Below are positions 14,549 to 26,954 of a stretch of 64,000 bases of DNA, one piece after another. Under the pieces are notes generated by a model that worked only from the letters and a program-made list of their open reading frames with translations, was not told the DNA's origin and did not search any database. The DNA comes from Motacilla alba alba. Taxonomy: Eukaryota; Chordata; Aves; Passeriformes; Motacillidae. A program made the translations under genes and the position numbers. Within the stretch, counting starts at the first letter, position 1, and each line of letters begins with the position of its first letter. The DNA lies in contig NC_052017.1 in NCBI RefSeq assembly GCF_015832195.1, positions 92,034,429-92,098,428 on the forward strand. Direction: 5' to 3'.

Positions 14549-17500
14549 CCTGTGGAAGGAAAAGAGCAAAAAGCAGACAGAAAGAGAATTACACTCTGCA
14601 GCAGCACTTCTCTGAATTATTTCTGGATTCAGACACTTTGCAAAGTGCCCTATATTACCCTCAATCTGGGGATATTTGCTTTGTCTCCTGGAGATAAAAC
14701 TAGAGAGACATATCCAATGTGCTGTATAAAAGTGTTCAATTGACATAATATGCAAATACAGAAATATATCTTTTTTTTTTCTTGCAACAGCAGAAAATAT
14801 AAGACAAACACATAAGCAACAGCAAATTACATTATTCAAATATTTTCTTTTTTTCTAATAACATTAGAGATGATCCTTTCAAGCTGTTAACAGCACTCAG
14901 AAAGGGAGGGGGGAGAGGGTCTCACAGATGATTTGATATTCACACTGAGTCCAAACCCACATGGAAAGCTTGTGATGTTAACATTTCTGTTAATTTGGTC
15001 TGGGCAGGGATTGGAGTGCAGTACTGGCCCTACAAGGAATGAGTGGCAGAAGCCACACTGACTTCAACAGAACTACTGTTTAACTCTTTGCATCATTCTG
15101 CTTTATTAGAAACATCTGTCAGAGTCACAAAGAGCTGTCAAGGACATGAGAGGATTTTCCTTGTTGTTTTGCTTTTAAAAATATATTGAAATACATATTT
15201 ATGTGTGTTATCGATGGACTTACTGTATATGAGCATGTACATATACACTTATATGTAAAGATACGATGCTTTGAGATGCCTTTTCCATGGGTCAGAATGA
15301 GTATATCTTAAAACTTTCAAAAGTTAGTAGTAAGATGCAAGAAGCCCCATTGAATTAGATTATTAAGAAAACTAAGTAAGAATCCCAAACTATGCAGCAT
15401 CAGGTTTTTTTTTTCAAACAGAGGCAGCTTTTTCAGAGAATGAGTTGTATATCATGCATTACTCTTTTTTTGTTATTTATATGGTTAAAACTTAGAAGTG
15501 TTTGCAATCTTGTATACAAAAATACCCTTCCTTTTCTCCAGCCTAGTCTGTTCAATGGGAACAAATGAAATGTTCCAGTAATACAGCAAATTTGAGTATG
15601 TTTCTTGAAAGATTTAATAATTTGTATCAGGCTTGTTGAATAATAGTCAAAATAAACATCAAAATATAAGAGAATAATAAGAATGAGAATAGTTACTGGA
15701 AACATGAACAAGTGTCAAAAACATCTGGAGCTCCAGTGCAATGTGCTGTTACCTTTTTGTGCCCTGGTGCACAAGACGTCACACGGGACAGAGGTTTTGC
15801 AAACAGGACATGTTGGCTAGGCTGGACTCACACAAGAGGATGTTTGATGAACCAAGCAGCCAAGGATGAAGAGAAGGGCCAGAAGCATTCTTGTATTAGC
15901 ATACAATGCAAAGCATGCAGCACCTTCAGAAACTTCCTCTCTTGGGTACAGGCAGCATGTTGTTCACTTCCATCTGAAACTCCTGATGGTGCCTACAGTC
16001 AGGAAAAGAAGCATGGGACCTTGCACTGGCTACACTGTGGTTGTGCCCTGAAGCCCCAGTCAAACAGCTCAGAGGGCACGAGATGCTGGTGGCATTTTTT
16101 CCCTCAGCTTTTTTACTAGCATCAGCTTGTGGAGACCAGGAGAGAAGCTGTGGGTGAGTCTGGACAGAAGCAGCAGAAAAGGTCCCTGTATCAATGGGAG
16201 AAATCATGCTGGGACAGTGGGCTGTAATGAGAAGTTCCCAGCAGACCTGTGGAGGAGATCTTTTTGGTTCTGGGCACAAGGGTTTGTTGGATGAGTGCAC
16301 AGAGATCCCCCAGGCTTTTGCAGCCTGCTCCAGACAGTATTACCTTCACAGGAGCACAGGGGGGAAGCAGGATTAGGCCTGAGATCATCAGTTAAGGATT
16401 AAGCTGAAATAAAACCTGTCCTGTGGTGGTAAGCAAAGTATGATGTTTTATTTCACATGTGCTGGGGTATGTGCAGAAGGGAGCTCTTTGGAGTCCCCAG
16501 TGGCCGAATGGAATTGATTGAAGTGTAAAAAAAAGATGAGTATCAAAAAATCCCTGATAGAGAAGTAATTGCTTCCAGATGTTTTAAAATTGCCTTCAGA
16601 AATGAATAATCAAATCCTACATGAGCAAAACACAATAACAGAGGCAGGGAGAGTAAGGAATATTTACGAAGAACACTGTAGAGGGCACCTCTTTCAGCAG
16701 GGACATAAAAGCCTTAGCAGCCAACACCACCCAAAAGTCAGTGTTTTGGATGGTGGCCTGCCATGGACTTTCAGACTGGCAGCCAGTTAAGTGGAAGGGA
16801 TTGACATGCTAACTACAAATGAACACAGCCACAACAACTGTTGCTGGCCACAAATTTCTCAGGCCTTAATTAAATGTGATAAGACACACAAAGCCATGGT
16901 TTATCGAACTGTCAGCATGAGGCCGCTGCCTGTCATTCATCTTTGTATGTGGTCTTATGACAAACAGGAAGGTGAACTTAAAGCCTTATCTCTCTTTTGT
17001 TTGATTCAGTACATGAGCTATTGGGTCTTCTCTCACTTCAATTCAAAATTAAGATTTATTTATGAAGTCTGTCCATGTACACATTTTTTAAACTCTAAAC
17101 CCTGCACATCTGCATTGTACTTAAAACTCTTACAGGTCATGGCAGAGACCTTGGTCTGATGCCTGCCAGGCATCCTCTACCTCCTGACCTTTGGAACAGA
17201 TCCCAGGCTCAGGTACCAGAGCTCTTCTCTGTTCCTTTAGTCACACATTCAGTGTAAAGAACTGAATTGCCCAACAGTACATATAAAAAAAGCCCTAGAA
17301 GCAGTTCAGTTTACTAATTAGGATTTTTGAGGGACAGTGCTCCCACTCAGCATACTTGAGCCTGAACCAAGTACTGGAGAGTACTGTCTTTACATCCACT
17401 GTCCAAATGCAGTTAAAGAGAGTTGTTTTTCAAGAAAGCTGCACCCACTGCAAATGAACAGTTTCAAACATTAATCCATATCTGTACCAGCAGGTACCAT

Positions 17501-20500
17501 ACTGACTCACATGCAGTATGTGAATAACTGAATGGAGTATTAAAGGAAATCGAAAAGATATGGCTGCAGGAAAAATATCAAACACAGGTTTTTTTAAATA
17601 ACATTTACACAATTTGGTTTTTTGTGTCGTGGTTGTTAGGTTTGGTTTGTTTGAGTTTTTTAATGAGGTGCTGTATCTAAGTATCCTTCAGCTTAAAAGA
17701 CAAGCAGAAAACAGAAGGCAGTATAGGTGAATATGGTTTCTGTACAGGGATCAATGTGATTGAGCACAGCTATAGCTCTTCCACTCTAAAATGGGGTTGG
17801 AGAGGTAATCTGTCACCCTCTGGGGTAGATGTTTGTAATTAAGACACCATGCCTCATCAGCACACAGAAAAAAGAAAAGGTGCTTTGTTCTCTGCGGTTC
17901 CAATAGGCAGCTGAGGAAAGGATTAAAGAGATTAAACCAAGCTGAACTGCCAGAGGAATTGTTTCTGAGGTTGGACTCTGCACTTGCCCACCCTGGAGCT
18001 CAGCAGCAGGTTCCTCTGCACAGCAGAGAACTCCCTGAGCACATGTGCAGCAGCGAGGGGAAGGGGGGTGTGGACACACAACATCTCCAAGCTCAGGCTC
18101 TGTGTCTTCACTGAACTGTTCCCCTTTAGCATCACCCCGAAGTTGGTGGGAGGCGGTTCCCTGGTACTGCACTCACATATTGGCATGGTGCAGCCGCGCC
18201 ACTGGGAGGTGCAGCACAGCAGATCTGCAGAAAGAAGAACAGAGTGGAGGGGCTGTGCCAAGAACTCCTTTGTTGCACTCACAGATCCAGGTCTCTACCA
18301 TTCTGTCCACTTTAGGGTTGTTAATTCTGATACAGGTTATGTACAAGATATTCTAGGTCTGTTTTTTTAGCATGTTGCTTCCCTTATAACAATGTGAATG
18401 ACTACTACAAACGACAAAGTTAAAATGTAGAGCTTGGTTATGCTAGGCAGTTTTATGCCAAAAGCTCAGAAAATTACTTGTTCCTCCACCTATCAATTCA
18501 GTCTTTGCTATGAGTGGGGAAAAAGAATTTACATTTAAGTAACTCACATTTCTATAGAATATCTTAAGCAAAAGGAATTTTTTCTAAATGTCTTCATGAC
18601 AAAGCTACTACAATTTATTTTTAAGACAAGATCATGGCCCAGCTTCTCTTTTAATGGCCATGAATTCATTAAGATAATTAATCTAAATTTGTTGACATCA
18701 CCTGTATCACTTTGTAAAGGATCCTTACATCTGACATGTCAAGGTGCATCCAGGATATGTGCATCACACTAAATTCACAGCTACACTGCTGGTATCTGTC
18801 CAGGGCTGAGTATGGTGCTTCCTGATGAGACTGAAAGGTGACCAAATTCCAAGAAGTTGCCCCCATGGTTGGCCGATGATGCTTCTGGTGCTCTACAAAA
18901 GCCAAATCCTCCAGTGTAACAGACTCCTGATTCCTAGAATGTGGTTTTTCTCTATGGGAAAATGATGTAGCCTGGGTGTAGCTTGGTCTGTGGCACTGTG
19001 TGTTCATGCTGAGGATAAGACACCTTGGTTTTGGGCAGCCCTAGCCCGATCATCACCTACAGAGCTACCCAGCCTCTTGTTTTTGGCAGTCTGACGATGC
19101 TGGCATTACATCATCTGCTAAGCAAGGGAAGCAAAATCAGACATCAGATTTCCCTCCTTATCTTTAAAGTTTCATGTCTTCCTGTCACCAGATTCCACTC
19201 TATACCTTTCTCTGACCAGAAGGACAGGTTTCAGGCTCACAGCCCCCAGCTTGTCTCTGGCTCTCAGCTCCTCACTCAGCCCTTTACACCAGCTCCCCAT
19301 CCCATCACAGAGCATTGGATGCACTTGCTTGGCCTGGGAATTTGTAGTCATTTGTTGGAGAGAAGGACAGTGACTCAGCCCCTTTGTCCCAGGGAGGAAG
19401 ACTTCTGCTCCGGGGAGGCTCATGCTGAGTGGATAAGTAAAACTTCCAAGTAAGAGAAGCCTAGTGTGTTACCTGATTTAGCAGAATAGCTGACACAAGA
19501 CAAAAAACAAGAGGACCCCAAAATTTAACAGACACTATCCTCTCTAGTGGAACTAAAGCTGATTCCAGGTTTTTTCCTATACCTCACCCTCTGGCAGTCT
19601 GTCAATACTCCTGAGACTAACCACAGCAAAGTCAGCTCCATCATGATCTGCTTTCAGACATGCTCAGGGGTACCCCAGTGGTCAACAGCCTCTGCAGTTC
19701 TCTATTTTCCCCCACTGCTATTAACATAGCCTGTGACTAGTTTTGTTTTATATCAAGTAAATCATGCCAGAAGCTACCATTTCATTGGCCTTTGCCTTCC
19801 TCTTACGCTGCAGGCAAAGTGCCTGGGATCCTTCCATCCAGAGCCAAAGGCTTTGACCTTCTCCCATCAGCAGTCAGCATTAAAGTGATTGTGGGTCTGC
19901 AGCAGTTGTGCAACCGGAGGAAAGGAGGACTGAAAACACCCTGTAACTGAGCTTGCTCCTGCCTCTTTGATGAGTAATTCAGTCTTTGTGGTACAAATTC
20001 TCTCTCTCTCAAAGAAAACGTTGCTGTTTTGAACATCTCTTGCTGCACTGTTAAAAGCAACATTTGAAAGCAAAGGCCATGGATGCACCGCTGGACTTCC
20101 CCTTTAATTGTTCAGAGCTTATTTCATGGCTCATCTATGCTTGGACACTCTCATGCCTTCAAAGGCACTTGGGAGAGCCAGGACTGATAGCAAGAGGAAG
20201 GGCAAACTTAATATTGCAACAAAGCACATAAACACTTCATTTTCCCTGTCTGAATAGCTCTCCTGATGCCCATTGGAATGAAATCTAGAGCACAGTTAAA
20301 TACAATCTTATATGTTTGCAGGATTCAGACTTAAGCAAGCGATGGTTGTTCCACCTAGAAGGAATTATTGTTAGTCTTTCAGGGATGGTAGGCAAAATTG
20401 AGCAATACAAGATAAAGGTTTTGTGCTGTGAGATACAAGCCATTACCAGCACAGAATTAACTGGGAAAATGATAAAGATCACAGTGATTTTGCTAGGCTC

Positions 20501-21307
20501 AGGATTGACTAAATTTCTATGAATCCTGCACAACAACTCTTTTGACAGATTAATTAGCGTGAAGATGTCTGCACAAACCACAGAATATTGATAAAATGAA
20601 GACATCCCCCCTACAAGAAGTGAAATTCACTCTTTCTCCTTAGAATAATTTTTCTGCCTCTCAGATGCAGAGCTCCCTGTGCATTAGTCTGTTAATTGTA
20701 ATATAATATTTTATTTTGCTCTCCAGATTCTTCTCTTCCACTCTCTGCAAGGGGTGCAGTGTAGAAGAGCAGAAAGAATTTCCACCAACCCCCTGGTTGA
20801 TCAAAATGCTTTTTCACCGTAAACAGCATAAAAGAAGGATAACAGGGAAACACACATGAAAAATAAAAATAAAACAAGCCCCTAAACCTCACTAAGATTT
20901 ACTTCTTACAGGGGTACTTTCACTGTTTAAAGATTAGCACAGACTTAGGTGCCACAGCCACATGCAAACTGAATTTTTTAAGGAACTTTCCTGTTCTAGA
21001 ACTGTGGCCTAATGTTTCCATAAAATACCTTATTACACAGTGTAGAGAAAGTATAAAGGATGATAGGAAGATAAAATATAATATATAAACCTCCATTCCT
21101 TCAAATAAATACTATCTACTCATGTAGATGGTCCCACTTAGTGATCTGGAAGAGATGAGCAAGAGAAAAAGGTACATAACCAAGGAAAGGGGAAAGGTCT
21201 GCCAGAAAATTATTTTTCTCATTCCTGCAATGAACACATGTAACACTAAGAAAATTCCCCAAGGAAAGGAGATTGCTTTACTCCTAAAGACTGTAAGAGT
21301 AACTCTG

Positions 21308-21400
21308 AAAAAAAACCCCAAAAAAACCAAAAAAACCCAAAACAAAACAAAACCAAACCAAAAAAAACCCCAACAAAACAAAAAACAAAAACCAAAACCC
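21308..21400. repeat. A/C-only low-complexity tract
   Basis: About 93 bases made of A and C alone, with units such as AAAAC, AACC and AAAAACCC. The minus-strand frames are rich in Phe, Trp, Gly and Leu, giving hydrophobic spurious open frames. Confidence 0.92.
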
Positions 21401-24400
21401 AGGGAGACAAACAGCATGACTTCCAGCTGTTCAGTGCCTTCACCAATCTTTGAGACAGTTGTAAAGACAAAAAAGCCTTTTCACAAGACAGCAGATCAAG
21501 ATCACTTTGCTTTAACCTATGAGAATTGCTGATCTCCTGATGACACTAAATGAAGAGCAGAAGGGAATAATTAGACTGGTCATTCCTGCAAGCTTTGCTG
21601 TTTGCTATCACTGTCCAAATTTCCCATGTGATATAGCTGAAGATACCTAATGTCCTTCTGCTACTTTGAAGTCCACAGCCTTTAAATCACCAGCAGCTGC
21701 ATCTGGACCTCTTCTGATGATTAATCTCCAAATTCCTTGAGAGGTCCATCTGTTTTGAACTTCATCTTTTGCAGGTGAGTTGAAACCTTGCTTTTGTAGA
21801 AAAAGCTCTTATCTATAACTGTTCCTTCCTTTCATGGTTATTTTTCCTGTCCCCCAGGTGCAGAATATCCTGGGCATGGTTCCTGCTAATCCTTTATCCT
21901 AGTCTAGGTTTACTCTACTCTCCATATGCTCCTGTGGCACTGCATATTGATCAGCTGTTTCCTGGTAACAACTGTTATTTTTTATTTACATCAGCTGTGC
22001 TTTGCAGTTTGAACTGCCTTGTTTTCAGTGTACACAACATGAGAAACAATAGCACAAATACAATGTTGTCAGCAGTTAGACTGTGGTATCCAAGGCATGA
22101 TTAAAGGATACCCCTAGGCTAGAATATTGGTTGGCAAAGGCTGAGTTGTCAGCCTCAGCCTTAAATACTAAGGAAAACTGCATCATCTGTGTGCCACTGG
22201 AAGCCTAATTATGCATCTCCTACACATTTATCACAGCAAGAACCTTATCTCTAGGTTACTGCCAAGAAACAAAATTAAGAGGTATAGTGACTTCTAGACC
22301 AGCAATATTCAACTGATAACCCCATGGGGCATTTGCAAAGTGGCATACTCCAGCCTGCCCTCCTTCTCTGGAGTGTCTCAAGACCAGGCAGGCTTTCCCA
22401 GCAGCTATTCTCCCCATGAGTGTAAGCAGTCAGTCAAGCAAGCCTAAATTGCTACTGCTTTTTCTGCCTGTGTCTGGCTTAAAATATTTGTCTTGAAAAG
22501 GGATACTGGAAGCTTCTTGACCCAGTTGACACCAGTTACTCACACTTAAGTGAGTTAAACATCCACACTGGCATCAAGGCAACAACAACATTGTAATCTG
22601 CTTATTTATCAGTATACCTCATTAAAAGTAAGCAAATGATTCTTTCTAAGGGAGTATTGCAGTCATTTACATACAAGGTGTGTTAATGACACCAGAGAGA
22701 GAGTTCATATGGACCAGGAAAGGAGCTGTCTGGAAGCCACAATGAGCCTGAGCAGAGTAACCAGGTTACACAGCAAACCTACCCTTATCAGCATGGGTGC
22801 ATTTGCTTCTGCTCAGGTGCTGAGGCAAACAGCCTGGCAAGGGCCTCACAGGCATCTGCCTCAGTGAGGTTGCTTGGCAAGTTTTGACATGTGTATTCTG
22901 TTCTTGAAGACTACCTGGCTGCACAGAACCTAAACAGTTCTGAACGCAAAAGATCTTCAAATACCATTCCCGCTGTCCTTCCTTCAGAGGACTTCCAATA
23001 GCTGAAGCAGCACGTTAAGTCCATGATACTGCCCAGAATAGCTGAAGTTAGGAAAGCAAAGCTGGCTCCATTAACTTTCTCTGTGAATTCATAACTAGGT
23101 GAACAGCTTAGAACAGAGCCCAGGGACCTGGTGCCTTGCCCTACAGAAGTCCATGTATTCTAGGAGCAAAGCTATGGCCATAGAAACCTTGTCTTACAGG
23201 TTTTCTTCTTAAAGGGATACCAAATTTTTGCTGTGAACACCATATGTAGCCTGGATAGCTTATCATGGCCTTGACTTTAGTTGCTAGAACTGGGATGTCA
23301 GGGTGAGGGACTTCCTGCAGGAGGTCTGGATACAGCTCTTCCCATGAAAAGCAAGGGCCAGGGACTTTGACAGAACTTGAATTTCCCCATATGCTTTCAG
23401 CCTTTCCTTTGTACATCTATACATGTTCCTGATGGCAGGGCAGTTTCAGAGTGTAGCTTAACTGAGAAATGTGAGTAACTGAAACCTAATACAATCCTGT
23501 CTTCTCAGCTGACACCACACAGCAGGAAAAGCACCTCAGCTCCTCTAAGAACATAGATAATGTGCATTCATGAATTCCTAAGTTAATTAAAAATAACAGA
23601 ATTGAAATGAGCAATAAATTGCTTTAGAGCATTACCATGACCTGGGATTTAGGATGAAGTACAAATATTATCAAGGAAGACAAGCTCACACCGTCTTAAA
23701 ATCTGGCTTAGGACCAGTAACCACAGTTATCTGTAAAAACAGTAATTGCTGTTAACATCTGTCACTTTTTCCTCCTCTGAGCTTTCTGCTCAGTGCAGTT
23801 TTATTCAGAGAAGAGACAAATTTTGCCAACTAAACTTTGATGCTATAGAGCCACCCACCTGCCAGAGAGTACCTAGACCCAGGGCACCCTTTGGGGACTA
23901 TTTTCAAGTAGAACAAATTTGTCTGCCCATCTCTCTCCTTCCCCTATATAGACTCTGCAGAAAGTGGGGTGTCACAGCTGTTTTCCAGGCATCCATCTAC
24001 AGGGAATTAGCTTCAAAGATACATGGTTCGTGAAGAGTTCTCCCCACTATTACCCCATAAGGATTAATATTACTCAAAGGGTAGGTATTAAAACTCTGTG
24101 GTGAATTCCTGGCTTTTGGAAACCTCTTATCACAGAGAGCACCCAGATAAAGTGGAAGATGTTTAATATTTTTGATTTTTGTATTCTGCATTGGGTATGT
24201 CTTTATATAAGAGGAAGATCTTCACAGTGCAAGCTGAAGGAAGCAGGTCAACTTGCCTCCCTATCTCACCATAGACAATAGACTAGTCCATGGGTGATAT
24301 AGAAATCATGCCTACCTATGTCCTCAAGAATTTATCTTATCAACTCAGGAATAACAGTCTTCCATAATACTGTGAGAAAGGACCTCAGCACATTAACATG

Positions 24401-25734
24401 TTTGGTAGCATGAAGATCAGGAGTATTTGCTCAGAGGACAAGAATGCTCTGTGCATAGAGGGACAGAGGACACTTCCTCTGGCCTAATGAATTTCTGCTT
24501 GATATTTTATGAAGAGCAGTTGCATCATAACAGATGGAATTTCTGGTGCTGTGGTGGCTGATGCTGTCGAACGGAGCTTACACAGCTTAAGCACATCACT
24601 CTGGGTCCATCTTCTCTCCCCAGCAGACAGGGCTGTCTGCACTGCTTTTGTTGTGCCCTTAAAACAGGTTTATTTGACCTTCCTGGTAGTAGATCTGGTC
24701 AGGCTAAGGTTGAATTTTAAAGTGATGAACCATACGTGGCCGAAGGGAGTTTCTACCTCCTTACAGCGGCCTGCAATTTTCCTCACCCTATGGTCAGCCA
24801 GATGCTGACAGTACCTACCAAAGTCATCATCAGGCTTCAACAAAGTGTCTGGAGGTCTGGTAGGAAGAGGTTGAGAGAGAAAGGGTCCTCCCAGCCACAC
24901 ATCTATTTCTGTGCATGCACAGTGCCTGGCACGGAAGTGACTCTGATCTAATTTGGCCTCCCTGTGGCAATACCTTTTATATGTCATTACTTTGAAATAA
25001 GGATGTTGATGTTTAATGAACAAATGATCCAGGCAAAGTAGGACAGTAGATTTCATAAGGTAATGGAAAACTTTAAGGGAACAAGCCTGACATGAGTGTT
25101 TCTTCAGGGCAGAGGGTACTGGGACCTGCTGGGACCCCATTTGTCTGGTTTGCTTCTGCTCAGGTGGGTTTTCACAACTGCCCAACAAATACACATCTCA
25201 GGAGAATTTGCCTTTTTATTATCTTTCCTTGAAATGAAGGACTCAGAAGAGAAAGAGATCGTGATGCTAAAAGGAAAGGGTTACCCACTCTGCAAATGGC
25301 CCGCAGTACAGCAGCCTGAGTTCAACCCCAGCTCCCTTAGCTATTCTAGGAGCAAACAGCCTGGCAAAAATGAGCTGCTGTCTATCCCAGTGGTGGTAGG
25401 ATATGTTCTTTACTTAACAATTTTAGTGGTGCTTTCTGTGATGAGAAAACATATCGAGACAGAAACAGATTAAAATACTTTTCCTATTTTACACTGTACA
25501 CTGCAATGATTATATGAATTTGAATAACTAGTCCCCCGGGACCATTATACTGTGTTATCCAAATCCTGTCTTTAATCCACCCTGCAACTGCACAGAAACA
25601 ATTCCAATCAGGCTAAAGGCAGTGAAATTATGCTTTTCATCTATATGTCATCACTTAGTCTTGCTATATTTTGCAGCCTTTTAATGGTTTGCACACTTTC
25701 TTTCAAAATGTTGGATGTGCTTATCCCTCTCCAG

Positions 25735-25806
25735 GCAGCTTTCCAGCCACTCTTTCCCAAGTCTGTAGCACTGCATGGGGTTGTTGTAACACTAGTGCAG
25801 GACCTG
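25735..25806 (-). mobile_element. Short inverted CR1 LINE fragment (72 bp)
   Basis: This piece is the reverse complement of 26201-26272 of the neighbouring CR1 element, with 61 of 72 positions identical by hand alignment and no gaps. It corresponds to the end of the CR1 reverse-transcriptase frame. It either reflects a second insertion or an inversion next to the larger copy. Confidence 0.85.
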
Positions 25807-25956
25807 TGTGTATCTCAGTGGTGCAGAGCATTTCTGCTTGGATTGTAGATGCTTCATTCTGCTCCCCATCTTTGTCTTCCAGTTCAGGGGGCTGTGTACC
25901 CCTAGGAAAACTGGTCTTACTATTAAACACTGAGGTTAAGGAGGAATTAGATACCT

Positions 25957-26954
25957 CTGGAGTTAAATCCAGTTTGTGGTCAGTCACAAGGTGTGTCCCC
26001 CTAGGGCTCTGCATTGGGGCCAGTCCTATATAATATCTTTATTGATGACCTGACAAGGAGATCGAGCACGCCCTCAGCCATTTTGCAGAAGACATCAAGT
26101 TGCGTGGGAGTGTTGATCTGCTGCAGGGGAGGAAGGCTCTGCAGAGGGATCTGGACAGGCTGGATAAATCAGCTGAAGCCAAATGTATGACATTGTGTGC
26201 CAGGTCCTGCTCTTGGGTCACAACAACCCCAGGCAGCACTACAGGCTGGGGGCAGAGTGGCTGGAAAGCTGCTGGTGGAAAAAGATCTGGGGATGCTGCT
26301 CCACAGCAGCTGAACATGAGCCAGCATGTTCCCAGGTGGCCAAGAAGGCCAATGGCATCCTGGCCTGTATCAGCAAGAGGTCAGCAGGACCAGAGGAGGG
26401 ATCATCCCTCTGTACTCAGCACTGGTGCGGCCTCAACTCAAATCTGGTGTTCAGTTTTTGGCCCCTAACAACAGAAAGGACATTGAGGTGCTGGAGTGTG
26501 TCCAGAGAAGGGCAACAGACCTGCTGAAGGGTTTGGATCACAAGTCTTCTAAGGAATAGCTAAGGGAGCTGGGGTTGTTTATCCTGGGGCAAAGGAGGCT
26601 CAGGAGTGGTACTTTTTTGCTTTCTGCAACATCCGGAAGGGAGGTTGCAGAAGGTGGGGGTCGATCTCTTATCGCAGGTAACAAGTGCCAGGATGAGAGG
26701 AAATGGCCTCAAGTTGCACCAGGGGAACCTTAGATTAGATATCAGGAAAAATTTATTCACTAGAAGGATGGTCAGCCATTTGAACAGGCTGCCCAGGGAA
26801 GTGGTGGAGTCACTATCCCTAGAGGTATTTAAAAAATGTGTAGGTGTGGCACTTGAGGACATAATTTAGTGGTGGATTTGGCAGTACTGGGTTAATGGCT
26901 GGACTCAATGATCTTAAAGGTCTTTTCAAACCTTAAAGATTCTATGACTCTATG
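25957..26954 (+). mobile_element. CR1 LINE, 5'-truncated copy with decayed end of the reverse-transcriptase frame
   Basis: The plus strand carries the CR1 order: a segment around TTAAATCCAG, GGGGCCAGTCCTAT, ATCTTTATTGATGACC, then GGAAGGCTCTGCAGAGGGAT, and a 3' end with the ATTCTATGACTCTATG type terminal repeat. Frameshifts and stops break the coding part into short frames. Such 5' truncation is the normal outcome of target-primed insertion by this family. Confidence 0.95.

Larger units (their letters stand above)
1..25734. other. Gene-poor stretch with simple repeats
   Basis: I see no exon, RNA gene or recognisable transposon here. Open frames up to 166 codons (6603-7103 plus; 24670-25194 minus, 174 codons) have no family signature, repeated motif or splice context. 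Contents I can name are the microsatellites at 3854, 13916, 14527 and 21308. It lies past the 3' end of SCGN, so it is intergenic or intronic to a gene whose exons are outside the window. Confidence 0.6.

Noticed and set aside
17758..17825. CTAAAATGGGG segment resembling the tail of an antisense MIR
   Set aside because: Only one short block matches; too little to support a call.
21112..21470. Hydrophobic Phe/Trp/Gly-rich minus-strand frames resembling a membrane protein
   Set aside because: Produced by the A/C-only tract; no real transmembrane gene.
24670..25194. Longest open frame, 174 codons on the minus strand
   Set aside because: No recognisable domain, low-complexity-free but unlike any family I know, no splice or promoter context. 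Frames of this length occur by chance in 64 kb.
26100..26559. Several plus-strand frames with [17 protein letters not shown]
   Set aside because: These are decayed CR1 reverse-transcriptase remnants, not a host gene.
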